From NCBI GenBank assembly GCA_943704425.1, contig CALSCP010002431.1, positions 138,947 to 193,346 on the forward strand: a stretch of 54,400 bases of DNA, in the 5' to 3' direction. Position numbers and translations under genes: made by a program. Origin of the DNA: Ministeria vibrans ATCC 50519 (Eukaryota; Opisthokonta; Filasterea). A model generated the notes under the pieces. That model worked only from the letters and a program-made list of their open reading frames with translations, was not told the DNA's origin and searched no databases. Positions 32,448-47,500 of the stretch are shown here, in pieces. Each line of letters starts with the position of its first letter. Position 1 is the first letter of the stretch.

Positions 32448-34708
32448 TTATTGGCATACGTGACAGAGAATGCATTGCGTTTTGGGCTTGTTGGAACTAA
32501 TGGCGTCGTCGACGAAAAACGCTGTGATGTGGAGGCGACAGCTGGAGCAGAAGCGGTGGCCGCACGTGAGCTCTTCGGTGGGCGCGACAAGATCACGGTA
32601 GCACATGACACATGGCTCGGGGGTTTTGACGGAGTAGAGCCATGACTGGGGACTGGGAGCGTATGTATTCTTGACGCGGTCGAGGAATTGTTGGCGAACG
32701 AGGTGTGCGGTGTAGGCATTGTCCGTGTCAAGGGCATGCATGAAGGCGTCAATCAGTGACGCATACGTCGCCTCGTAAAAGTTGGAGACGCGCAGTTTGC
32801 TGCACTTATCGTGCAGAGTGGTGTAGTCGCTGGTAAGGAGGTCGGAATAGACCTCCATAAAGTGCAAGAGAACAGCGTCGCGGTCATAATCGATTGGACA
32901 GGGGCTCTCGTGGAAGTCTCCCACCCAGCTGGCCGAGACCGTGTTGGCCGTCGACTTTTTCTTCGTGCGGAAGACCATTTTGATCTTGTGGACAATCGTG
33001 TCCTGGTTGCGTTTCAGCTCTCTGTCGACGCGAAACGACGGGGCACGATGGTCGTGACCGTGCTCACCACGGGAGAGCTGACAGAAGATTTTGCGCCCTT
33101 TGGCGTCGGCGAGCTCATCGGGAGAGTGCTGGCACGGTTGCATGTTAGTGAGGGTCTCCCACAGCTGGTCAAAAAGGCGTTGACCGTGCTTCACCTGGGC
33201 GGAGAACTCGGGAGAGGACACGTCGAGCGCGGTGATGAGCTGTTGTTTTTCAGTCTTCTTCTTGGAGGTCGCGGGAGCATTTTGCAGCTGGTCGTCGTCG
33301 TCTGCGATTGCCTCAAAGTTGGTGCTACGCACGCCGCGCTCGAGAGCCAGCTCACAAGCAAGCATGGTCATGGTGCAGGCGCGCACACGACGGAAGACGG
33401 TGGCGTGCATGCTGAAGCAGCGCTGCATGACAATGTTGAGGGGACTCTCACCGGTCGTGTGGGCCTGTTCGAGGGCCATCTTGTGCAATTGCTCGACGGC
33501 GCTCTTTGGAATCAGATTGAGAACCTCACTTTCATTGTGGGTGAGAATGCGCTCGGCAAATTCGCCGCAGCGGCTCGTGCTGTTTTTCTGTGCTCGCAGT
33601 GCCGTCATGGTGAGGCTGCAGTACACATTGAAGACGGGTGCGGGTCGAAGCACCCATTCTCCTTTGGAAGAGTAAGAGTAATTGGGAGCGACTGCTGAGT
33701 CACTGACCACCGCGGAGGTACCGGTCGCTCGGTTGCCGGGCACCTTCCACTCAATGCCTTGGAAGTAGGTGCCAATGCTGCGGTGTACCATGTCAATCCA
33801 ATTGGCCTCGCTGATAAAGGTGGGGCGCTCTGCAACGCGACGGTCGATGATGCAGCGGAGCAAGGGCGCCACACGCGTGGCAACAATCTTCTCGAATTGC
33901 TGCTCTTGCTCGGGCGTCTGGTAGACGGGCAGGGCAATGCAGACGACACGGGAGAAGTAGGAGCGAAGAATACCCTCGGGATCGTGCAGGTTCAGAATGC
34001 GCTCTGTCTCTTCGTCGTAGTCACGTTCCGCCTCCTCAAAGGTGCGTCGGTTCGAGATGAAGACGAGCGCTGGTCGTAGATTGTCGGGAATAGAGATGTT
34101 TAGGGAGGCACTCTCGGCCAGTTCAATGGCTTCTTCGACCCACTTGTTGATGGAGAAGTTCATTTCGCTGACGCAGACGAGAACATCGGCGACTGCATAG
34201 GCGAGACGACTCAGCTGCAGTTTAACTGCGTTGGAGCGAGCGCGACCCAACATGGTTTGCTGCTCGTGCGACATGCCCGTGACGTCTAAGGCAAGGGGCA
34301 GTCCGCTGCCCGAGTCACCCTCGAGGTCGAGCAGAAAATTCGAAGGGGTCAATAAAAGCTGGGCGTCGGCCGAGGTCGGTCGCCGTTCGATATTCTGAGT
34401 GGGCGACTCGGCCACCTTTGAAATGAGATGGCCGTTCGCGAGTGCCTTGGCGAGGGCGTTGAGGATGCGTGATTTTCCCACGTGCGTCGAGCCAATGGTA
34501 GCAATGATACGTGCGGCGCTTGAGAGGCGCTCGGCGGGAGTTTCGGCATAAGCGCGGTCGATTTCGCTCTGGACGGGACGAAGGGAAAAATGGCTGTTGG
34601 GACGAGTGTCAATTTCCGCGATGCGATACACTGCAAAAGAGTTGTTTATGGTGCTGCCCAACAGAAGAAAGGGGTTGAATTTGTCAGAATCTTACGAGTC
34701 TGCGACAT
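32448..34708 (-). CDS. P-loop GTPase-like protein with C-terminal RING finger
   Basis: Two exons: 34708-34696 (13 nt, MSQT) and 34630-32448 (2196 nt, 731 aa). The P-loop GSTHVGKS is at about residues 51-58. A Walker-B/G3-like LLDLEGDSGSG follows, and LVFISNRRTFEE sits where a G4 motif would be. This recalls the GBP/dynamin-like or IRG branches, but no subfamily was recognised. The middle (about 250-670) is alpha-helical with a Lys-rich stretch SKKKTEKQQ. The C-terminal RING (678-731) reads CVMC, then TCGHRFCSSC, then CILCHVC, ending one residue before the stop. That is a C3HC4-type set with a 21-residue gap before the last pair. By analogy it may be an E3 ubiquitin ligase driven by a nucleotide switch; this is inference. 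LeuRS starts only 91 nt downstream on the same strand. Confidence 0.82.
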
Positions 34709-35215
34709 GGGTAACAGAGGGAAAAAAGAATTACAATAATAATAATAATTTGTTGGGTCGGTTTGTTTTATGTTTCTCGGGTCGACAAACTGGTCGAATT
34801 TATTATTGTTGTTGTGACGATGAGACCAAGTCAGGCGGCTGATTTTCTCAGTCTTAAGGGTGAGAGGCATTGAGAGCCTGAAAACAGACTAAGGAGAGCG
34901 AGAACTCAGGGAGGCAGTCGTGAGGCAGACGATTCGAACGCATGATCGAAATTAATCATTCACAATTTCACCACCAATTCTTTTCCCCCAAGAACTTGGA
35001 GTGCGTCAACCAATAACAACAATATTACTTAATTACTTTATATTCAATATATAGATTTTAGAGTTTAGACGGCACCAAGGGATAATGAAGATCTCACGTA
35101 CGCCGAAAGAGATCACAAGGTTATTCGGCTGTTTCACATACTCACACACACACACAGTTTCACTTCATTTCATTTGACTATTTTTGCCGTTTCAGTCAGT
35201 CCAGAGTCGTTTGTA
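34709..35215. promoter_or_regulatory. Divergent intergenic region (about 500 nt)
   Basis: AT-rich DNA between the GTPase-RING start and the orphan gene start, with an AAT cluster at about 34731-34749 and a short CA run near 35140. No RNA gene was recognised. Nothing further can be supported. Confidence 0.5.
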
Positions 35216-36934
35216 ATGAACAGGGATCGGCGCCTGCTGATACCCGGTTTGGAAGGGTTCGCGGAGACGACGGAGAGTATTTTACGCCAACTGCGACTTT
35301 GCACTCCGTTTGCGCACCAGCTCTTATCAAGCCAAAGCGTGAACCGCGCTTGTGTTGAGGCAATCAAGCAGCAGCTGCTTGACGAAATTCACAAATGGGT
35401 GGCGATAAACGAGGGATCATCAGCGTTTCACAAACCTGCGCGACCGTACAGTTCCCATCCGCCTTCGTCCTTCTACTCATCGCAGTACGCGATCTCACCA
35501 TATCGTCCAATCGAAGCAGCAGCAGCAGCAACAGCATCGGCAGCAGCAGCAGCAACAAGACTACCAGCAGCATCAGCAGCGGCGGCACAATCAACAGTCG
35601 TCGCGTCTCCGCACCCAATCCCCCCCTCAACATCCTCGTCAGCTTCGACTGGGCAAACACGGCAATACGGGACGTCCTTAACGCCCGGCAAGGTGCACCG
35701 CAAGGTAGATTGTCAGTCGCAGGAAAGACAAGCGCGGAAGAAAGCACGCACTGTGGAGACAGTACAACATTCCCATGTACAACCGACTGCACCTTCTTCT
35801 ACGACGACAACAACATCAGCAAAAAAAGAAAGACCAACGGAAAAAGCTTATAAATGGTCATCGGTACAGCCAATACCGACTGCACCTTCTTNNNNNNAAC
35901 ATCAGCAAAAAAAGAAAGACCAACGGAAAAAGCTTATAAATGGTCATCGGTACAGCCAATACCGACTGCACCTTCTTCTACGACGACAACAACAACATCA
36001 GCAAAAAAAGAAACACCAACGGAAAAAGCCTATACATCATCACCAGCTGCACGCACGTCGTCTGAGCCATCCTCGACACCCACATTCGGAGAGGAAGAAG
36101 TCGGTTTACCCAAGGCGGATCACGTCGACGACAAGGCCATGGGTCACAAGGCGAGCGACGACAAGTCGGACGTGGACGACGTTATAATTGTCAGCGACGA
36201 GCTGTCATTGTCATCGTCGTCGACATCTGTTCCAACGCGACGAAAGCGTCCTCGACCCGCCGACCCCCCGACGAAAAATGGTTCTCCTTGTGCTGTTGTT
36301 CAGCACCCGCACCTCTCGACGCATACCCAAAACATCCTTCCAGGTGGACACTCAATCACACGACACTGTGTGCTGTTTTATCTACTGATGCTTCTGCTTG
36401 ACTGCTTCTTCTTTCACAGAATTCAATCGGGATTTTTTGGCGCGCGCCATTGCGTATATAGATGAACCATTGAGTCAATGGAATGCCGAGTTCAAGGACT
36501 CGGTGCCGGAAGCAACGCATGGATGGGCGTCCCTGCCACTGAATCCTCTGCTGTGTGCTCTGTGGCTTGGCAAGGATCACAGCAATGACACGGCAATGAT
36601 GCATGGAAGGTTGTTCGCGCACTTCTTTTTGGAGGGCGGCGTGCAGCGCAATAAGGATTGTGATGCGCTTCGTGAAAAAGTGACTCGCTCTATTCAGGCT
36701 CTTGTTACCCGCCGCCTCTCACCAGCGGAACCGCATTTCAGCGTGCTATGTAACTTTTGCCGCAGCATCTTTGGGCGGATGATCGTCATGGCAACGCGCG
36801 ATCCGATGACGCGCGTGTACACTCTCTACCAGCTTGATGGGACCACCGTTAACACCGTCTTTTCGGGGGCTCGATCGATATTGGCGGCGAGGAGGATTTA
36901 TGAGACGGGCGATGAGTGGGTGAAAATGGTGTAA
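35216..36934 (+). CDS. Orphan repeat-containing protein, interrupted by an assembly gap
   Basis: Two exons: 35216-36343 (with a 6-N gap) and 36420-36934. I do not recognise the family. The N-terminal 70 residues are helical and ordered (LLIPGLEGFAETTESILRQL). A low-complexity Ser/Ala/Thr region follows, then a tandem of about 31 residues (SAKKERPTEKAYKWSSVQPI) present in two near-identical copies plus a diverged third. Next comes an acidic stretch (KSDVDDVIIVSDELSLSSSS) and a basic RRKRPRPA that could be a nuclear localisation signal. The last 170 residues look like a folded domain (FNRDFLARAIAYIDEPLSQW, PLLCALWLGKDHSND, FGRMIVMATRDPMTRVYTLY). The frame changes by one base across the N run, but the copies show 13 missing bases rather than 6, which restores one frame (about 549 aa). 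Confidence 0.75.
35800..36020 (+). repeat. In-frame tandem repeat of about 93-96 bp spanning the gap
   Basis: The copies begin AACATCAGCAAAAAAAGAAA at about 35812, 35897 and 35995. The first two continue identically through AAAGCTTATAAATGG. The third diverges after AAAAAGC. Confidence 0.9.
35892..35897. other. Assembly gap (6 N) inside a coding repeat
   Basis: The gap lies between CACCTTCTT and AACATCAGC. In the other copies the bases between these anchors are CTACGACGACAAC, with or without an extra AAC, so 13 or 16 bases are missing rather than 6. Confidence 0.95.
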
Positions 36935-37314
36935 TGTCATAGTGCGGCGCGTGACAATGAAATTATAAAATAAAATATTTTATCTCCATTTTATCATTAT
37001 ATAAACTGAGGGTGGAAGAAAAATAAAATCTCGGCTTGCAGCAAAGGATCTAGGGCGATTCAATTAAATCGAATTAATCGATTTACGATGATTAGTTATA
37101 TTTCAATGACATCGAAGTACTTTCAAAGAGGCTTTCAAAGAGCTTTCAACTTTTAAGCTTCAAAGTTCAACCCCAGTATTGATTTTTTTCACTATTGAAT
37201 CGAATAGTGTAAAATTCAAGTGAAATTAAGAAGGCATTGATTTGAACTTATTTGACTCATTTGAAGTGTAGTCAGTTTACAGGTAGTCTTTTCTCCTGTC
37301 ACTCGTTAGTCAAC
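36935..37314. other. AT-rich intergenic stretch
   Basis: It contains short direct repeats (CAAAGAGGCTTTCAAAGAGC near 37123) and no gene I can support. It must hold the calcipressin promoter. Confidence 0.5.
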
Positions 37315-38070
37315 ATGGCCGACGACGCAAGAGAACCAGCCGACGAGGCGACCAACGTGCTTCTTATCGAGGGAGTTGAGCTTACCAAGACAGATGCACT
37401 GGATCAGTTGTGTCACAGACTCACAGGATGGGGCGCAGTGGTGTCTCTGGAAGTGCTTGCCGACAAAAGGTCTGCGACAAATCGAACATTCGACGTTCAA
37501 TCTCCCCTCGCACCCCATGCATCCATGTGTGCTATTGTGTAGCCACACATGCATCCATGCATCGACGTTTTTGTCTCGCGCAAAAGGATCTTATTCGTTC
37601 CTTTTTCGACTTGTAGTTTACGGTGCGTCTTTGAGGAGCCGCGCGCTGCGCAACGCGCGTACGACAGCCTCCCGTCGCTGTTCACGACGGTTTGCTGCCA
37701 CTACGACCAGGCGAGCGTGTGCATTCCGGCGAGCGACGCGTTTCTCGCAGTGCCCGAATCCGATCGCCTCTTTCTCATCTCGCCACCCTTTTCCCCGCCT
37801 GTCGACTGGAAGCCCATTGTGGAAGGCCCGCCCGTCGTCAACCACGACCTCGTTGCCCGTCTTCAGGCCCTATCCACACAGAGTGACGGCGGCGACGCCT
37901 CTGCGCAGCATGCTCCGTGCGCCGGCGACACAACCGTCCTCCACCCGTCCACCGCACCCACCATGCCTGCTATTGTGCTGCATTTCGCTGGCGATGACCC
38001 CGATGCTCCTGTGGGCGTTGCAGGCATGTCTGTTGCTGGAGTACGCACCGCTTTTCCTCCCAGATTATGA
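37315..38070 (+). CDS. RCAN: Calcipressin (regulator of calcineurin)
   Basis: Two exons: 37315-37469 and 37617-38070 (609 nt, 202 aa; animal and fungal RCANs are about 190-250). RCAN proteins bind calcineurin and modulate it. The fold is an RRM-like domain (NVLLIEGVELTKTDALDQL; SLRCVFEEPRAAQRAYDSL). The hallmark is FLISPPFSPPVDW (family FLISPPxSPPxGW), in which the two SP motifs are known phosphorylation sites. It is followed by PPVVNHDL and, after a variable loop, the C-terminal TMPAIVLHF, which corresponds to the PSIVVH block. The first exon is short and ends in phase 2, and the join gives an unbroken alignment. Expression control cannot be judged from the sequence. Confidence 0.9.
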
Positions 38071-38954
38071 GTGCTTGTAAACAAACTATTTTCTCCACTT
38101 GCTCTTTGAAAAAGGACCCTGTCTGGCGTGTCAGGGACTCACAGACCATAAGTTTTATCTGCTGTTAGTCTGAAAAACGTCTGTGATCTGTCAGACTGTC
38201 AGTCACCGACACATATATCGTGCGTTAATGGATATGAGTCGTCTCTCTACTGTCCTTCTCGGGTTTGATAGTAAATTATATTTGAATAGAAAAGAAACCT
38301 TGAAAGACCACTCCAAAAAAACATAAGGCTAAAACCATATCGTGCGCGACGGCATAGCAGCATTTTAAAAAGGACAAGCGGGGTCAAAAAAAAAAAAAGA
38401 GAAGGGCGCGCTCGAAAGCGACACCCGGCACAAATAAATTCTGACAGTTGATGAGAATTGATCCCACCAATGACAGGCTTGTGAGACTGAGTGTACCTGT
38501 CAATATAGCCTGTTAGGAGTGGCAGATATTGAAACCGTAACTCCCCGTCAAGGTAAGTACATACAAACGGCTGCTCTGCGTTACATATACCCACTTTCTC
38601 TTTGCCCAATTCCATTTTCAACTCCCGCCTCAACTTGCCGCGGTTCGTTTCTGATCACTAAGAATGGTTCAAGGGCGATTTGCCAGGCACGGTTAGCAGT
38701 CTGTGAAGACTATTCGTCGACACGACGTGAAAAAAAACACGATCGATTGTGACCTGCGGAGGCCTTCATCAAGCCTAGTCCCTCTTCCATGGTGCATTGT
38801 GACTTATGAGCGAGCACCCTTATGGCTTGCTTGGCGTCCGAGGTACTCTTTGGTCGTTTCGTTTGAACTTTTGTTGAATTGAATAAATTTTACAGTAATT
38901 TTTCTCTTGAGCCTTTTCGTTCAACACTTTTGCGCCAATTTTGAGAGTAGGATC
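38071..38954. other. Intergenic stretch of about 880 nt, no gene supported
   Basis: I looked for tRNA-like or coding sequence and found none. Several short interrupted repeats of CTGTCAG/GTCTGTGA occur at about 38115-38210, and a poly-A run at about 38387-38398. It includes the promoter of the universal stress protein gene. Confidence 0.5.
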
Positions 38955-40112
38955 ATGGAGGATAGTCAAGAGACACCCAAGAAAAGGTACGCCTTTTGGT
39001 TTTTTTTCCATAGCTCGTTTTGAAGTGCGAGTTTTATTGTATTATTTTAGTTTTGTGATTGCGGTGGCTGCAGACGAGAGCGACAACGCTCACCGCGCAC
39101 TGGACTTTGCAGTGAACCTTGCCCACTCGCTGTACCCGCACGGGCGACTTGTAGTATTACATGCGACTGGTACGAACGCACTTTGGAATAGTCTGGATGA
39201 ACTTTTGACTTACATGTGTGTTGTGTCGACAGCGCTCAATCCCGAACAGCACATTCCGTATGTCGATCAGATGGAGAGGATATACAACTACGAGGCTAAG
39301 GAGCGTTCTGAAAAGATCCAGACGAAGCTCAAGAGTCTTCTTGACGCATGTGCCAACGACGTAAGGACATGATAGTGTGGTTGTGTGATTGTATGATTGT
39401 GAAATTGTGTGACTGTGTGGTTGTGTGATTGTATGGTTGTGTGATTGTGTGGATGTGTGGATGTGTGATTGTGTGACTGTGTGATTGTGTGGTTGTGTGG
39501 TTGTGTGATTGTGTGGATGTGTGGATGTGTGGATGTGTGATTGTGTGATTGTGTGGTTGTGTGGTTGTGTGGTTGTGTGACTGTGTGACTGTGTGACTGT
39601 GTGACTGTGTGGTTGTGAGGTTGTGTGATTGTGTTGCCAATTCTGATTGCAAAAGGATCGCAGATTTTGCTGAGCGTGTGTGTGCAACAACATTATTTGT
39701 GTTTGATTTGAAACGTACCAACGCGCCAATAGTATTATTTTACTATTTTTTGCGAAAGGGGGGAGAGCACTCTGTCGCAATTTGTGCTTGATAATATATC
39801 ATAAATGTGTGTTCCTCTACCATTATATTGCAGTGGATTTGTACTCTTATCCCCTTTGCAATGTGTCAATTTGGATTCACAAAGACACACACAAAAATTA
39901 ATTTTATTTTTTATTAGTTGGACTACCAGTACCGTGAGCTACAGGCGGGCACGGACGAGCGGGAGATGCTGACCAAGACAGTCAACGACCTTGCGCCCGA
40001 CATGTTTGTGGTGGGCACTCGCGGCATGGGTGCCCTCAAGAAGCTCATTCTGGGCTCAATCAGTGACCATTGTGTCAAGAACTGCACTTGTCCAGTCACT
40101 GTTGTCAAATAG
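38955..40112 (+). CDS. Universal stress protein (UspA family)
   Basis: Four exons: 38955-38986, 39051-39169, 39233-39360 and 39918-40112 (474 nt, 157 aa, typical for a single-domain Usp). It opens with the beta-strand FVIAVAADESDNAHRALDFA and then LVVLHAT. The C-terminus carries the ATP-binding pattern Gx2Gx9GS in GTRGMGALKKLILGS, followed by SDHCVKNCTCPVTVVK. It is therefore likely an ATP-binding Usp, presumably cytosolic since no targeting signal is seen. Intron 3 (557 nt) is expanded by a minisatellite. The physiological trigger is unknown. Confidence 0.93.
39365..39640. repeat. Intronic minisatellite built on an 8-bp TGTGTGRT-type unit
   Basis: About 33 units of TTGTGTGA/TTGTGTGG/CTGTGTGA with transitions at two positions, inside Usp intron 3. 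The opposite strand reads as a spurious His/Asn/Thr-rich frame. Confidence 0.95.
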
Positions 40113-40313
40113 TACAATCGCTATGGTGTCCCTGTGCAATTCGAGTCAATTTTCCTTTTTTTGTTTTCTGTCTTATCCGGGATAAAAAAAAGTGTTCAAA
40201 AAGGCCGAACACACCCCAAAATCGAGCGAATTGAACAAGAACAAACAATGGTTATGTTTTATCATTCTCACTCTCTCTCGATGTCTTTGATCTCTCTCTC
40301 AATCTCTGTCCAT

Positions 40314-43753
<3,440 letters not shown>

Positions 43754-44025
43754 TGGATGTTGGAGGAAGAAAAGAAATAAAAGTGAAAGGGGAGACTGGG
43801 GTCTGGGAGAGAGTCAGTCAGTCAGTCAGTAAGAGAGTCGACAGATCAGTCCAGGGAGTCCTGTAAGAATTCTGTACGCACAAAATGGCAATCTACATTG
43901 GGTACTGGTGCGTAGTGGCTGCTCAACTGGTCTGTCACTCGCGTGAGTTCCGTCAGAGGTTACTGTTACGGGACACACACGTTTGTACGTTCCGTTTCAA
44001 TCATTTGCCTTCGGCTGCAGACGAT

Positions 44026-44063
44026 CACACACACACACACACACACACGCACACACACACACA
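44026..44063. repeat. (CA)n microsatellite
   Basis: About 18 CA units with one CG interruption. Confidence 0.93.
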
Positions 44064-44145
44064 TCCAATCCTTGGAGGTGGACCCAAACATCCAAGTGCC
44101 ATGTAGTGGGGTGTCGCGCCATCAAATTGTGCAGGATGGGAAGCC

Positions 44146-44251
<106 letters not shown>

Positions 44252-44516
44252 CGCAGTTGGCGATCGGCGCACTCTTCACCGAACAACGTCACGCAAGTGA
44301 CATGAGTGACCGCGCACTCCTGAGTCCTGCCTGACAACTTATTAAGAACGTGACCGTGAACGATCAAACTGTCGTTTGTGGCCACGTATATAAAATATTT
44401 GGGTTGAGGAATTGCACAATAAGTTAAGACGAAACTCATCTTAAAACATTCCATTTTTAGTTTTCACAATTTTTTCTCTTCCTTCTTCTCTGATAACTCA
44501 TACACTCCAACTTATT

Positions 44517-47500
44517 ATGACGTCTTCCAACTTCACCGCTCTTGTTGTCATCCCCGCGACCACCGACGAGTCCGAACCGGACGCTTGGTCCGCTATACAG
44601 AGTTTGCGCGAACAGTTCGATGCGACAAAACATTACAAGAAATGGCCGCCCCACTTCACCATCGCGTCGCCCTTTGTGCCGCCCGAGTCAATCAAGACAG
44701 CCGCATCCATCCTGGCGCGCGCTGTTGCGCAAGTCGACGATTTCGAAGTGGTTATCAACGAACATGGTTTCTTCGACCATCGCGATTCACTCACGGCCTT
44801 TCTTCGAGACTCCACCTGCACCCCTCTTCTGGATCTGCACGCCACCGCGCGCGAGGCACTGATCCAGGCCAATCTACATGCACCACCGCAAGATTTTGTC
44901 CCGCACCTGACCGTGGTGCACCGGCGTGCCGTCGACCGTCCCACCGTCGCCGCCGCACTGCAAACGTTGCGCAATGTCCGCTTCAAGGTGCGCGCCCTTG
45001 TGGTCTTGAGCCGTCCCATGAACGCACCGGACGAGCCCATGTCAGTGCAGTATGTCATCCCCTTCCGCGGCGGCGGCGACGTGCGCCAGGTGCCGCCTGC
45101 GTCGCGTCATGGCGTGCCAGTCGGGTCGCCCGAGTACCACCGCGTCGACGCACTCTCCGCCGTCCTCCGCGACTACCCACCCCAGGACCAGTCCGGATCA
45201 GCAGCACAATTGCTGGCAGCAGGAAGAGGAGCCGGACTCACCATTGACGTTGCCGCAGCCGTCGCGGCCGCCGCAACTTCCAACGACACACAAGAGGATT
45301 TGCCCTCTCCCCAGGTACAACAATGTCTCACCTCTCCTCTTCTGCAATGCCAAACCTTCACCTCACCGATTCGTTCGTTTCCAGGTCACGTACACACTGG
45401 TGTTTCCCACAGTAGGACACGGTGGTACACGTCTGGCAACGGCTGCCGAGCTGCTCAGCCGCATCAAATGGGATTCGATGTACAAACGCATTATTAGTAT
45501 TAATTGTATTACGTTATACTGACATTAATTTAATTTTTGTAGGTTCTCACTCGAGGACTTTACGGTTGGATGGTACGACCGTGTAACCAACGAAATTGAC
45601 GAAGTGACTGCTGACCACTGGATTGGCACAGAACGAAGTAAAAAAATAAAAAAAAATAACAAACCGACACTCATTATTATTCTTTGTTTATCTCGCTTAT
45701 AGGCGATGTCACAAGCGAGGGATTTATCCCCGAACACCGCGTTCGTCAACTCAAGTACCGCGGTAAAATTGTATGGGACCGTGCAACGCGTCTTGACCTC
45801 ATCAGGTAAGTCCCCTTAGACAGTCACTTGTGTGATGGAATTGTTGTTTGTGTGCGTTCTCAATTCATTTCTATACGTAGCGGCGCACGTCTCGTCCCTA
45901 TTGCACGCGATGGAGTTGCACTTGTGGAGGGCGTCCTTCCCAACGAAGATCCATCTGAAGACACATCGACCACAACGACAACGACTGCAAATGCCAAGGC
46001 AACGCACTTTATTGGTCTTCGAGTGGCGGGCGTTGCCTCGCCGGAGCTCACGGAGCAGTTCACACACGCTCAGATGGCACTGGTTGAGGCACACGCCGAC
46101 GCGGCAGAAACCCTTGTGCCCTTACCTCTGCTGCATATGACCTTAGCATTGGTTCGTGTGACGCCAGGTAGTGCGGCTGAGCGTGCCACTGTGACGGCTG
46201 TGCGTGAGTTTGCAAGGTCACTGCCCGAATCACTCAACGTTGAGCTCAAGGGCGTCGATTGCTTTGCAAGCGGACGCTGTGTGTACGCGCGTGTTGCCAG
46301 TGGTGCTTCAATGGCACTGCTCAATGATGCGCACACGCGTCTACGCGAGTGCCTTGCCACCCACGGTGTTCGTATTGCAGACGCCTTTGAATTTGTTCCG
46401 CACGTCTCTCTCGCGCGTGTGCCTGCGAGTGTTGCCGGACAGATTCCTCGCGCGGCCGTTGACTCGATTGCGGCTCATCGTTTTGGCACGCTTACGACTC
46501 ATGCTGTCGATGTGACAGCCGTCGACGCTCCGCACCGCTCCGATGGCTATTACACCTGCGTCGAAACGGTTCCATTTGGCGTGCAACTACCCACATCGCT
46601 TGAGCTCCACGACGGTCGTGTCCTGGCCATCTTTGACTTTGACGGCACTCTTGTGCGCACACCGACTGTCGACTCAACGCGCTGGTCGCCCGCTGTCAAC
46701 GCCGCTCTGGGGCGACGCTGTATTGACGGTGGCCTTGGCTACTTTGAGACCAATGTGAGTCTTCGCGTCGCTCTGCAGTTGCTTCGAGCACCGCACAATG
46801 GACGCACATGTGAAGGTGTGCCTGTTCTTGTGGAACGTCTCGTCGAGGCATATCAGCGCGCCCGTCGCAACCCTTTGGCACGCGTTGTTCTGCTCACGGG
46901 CCGCACTGAGTCGTGTCGTGCCGACATGGAGGAGTTTATGCGCGAGGCCAATTTGCGCTTTGACGAGATTGTGATGCGTCCCAACCGATTCCGTGGACCC
47001 ACCGCCGTGTACAAGGCGCAGGAGGTGGTGCGTCTTGTGGACACGTACCATCCCATGGCTGTGTATGGCTACGACGACGACGAAAATTGTGTCCCGGCCA
47101 TGGAAAAGGCGCTCGAGGGCCGCGGTCTGGCTCACGTTGCCATCACCAAGGTGGTGCACAAGTCGGCGCGCGTTTCGGCCGACATGGAGTACGCCATGAT
47201 AGAGGAGGTGGTCCGTGCCCATCCTCGCTTGTCTCTCTCGCGTACGCCTCAGTTCACAGGCATTCTGCTTGACAGTGCGTCCCAGGCGCAGCTGCACAAG
47301 GTCTTCCCGGCACCCCAGTCCAACTGGAAAGTTCGCATGCACCACATCACACTGCACCAGGGCGCACCGCATGCTGAGCTTACGCTTGGCGAGCGTGTCT
47401 CTGTCAGGGTGACACGGTACGGTGCGTCTGCTTCGGCTGCTGCGGTTGCCGTGGAGCTTCCCGAACATCTTCAGCGCTTCTGTGCATCGCGCAAGCCTCA

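Noticed and set aside
38100-38240. Interrupted CTGTCAG/GTCTGTGA repeats as a possible RNA gene or CRISPR-like array
   Set aside because: Units are irregular, no spacer pattern or cloverleaf can be drawn, and the genome is eukaryotic.
39157-39780. His/Asn/Thr-rich frames over the Usp intron
   Set aside because: They are translations of the 8-bp minisatellite. The flanking Usp exons splice cleanly across it.
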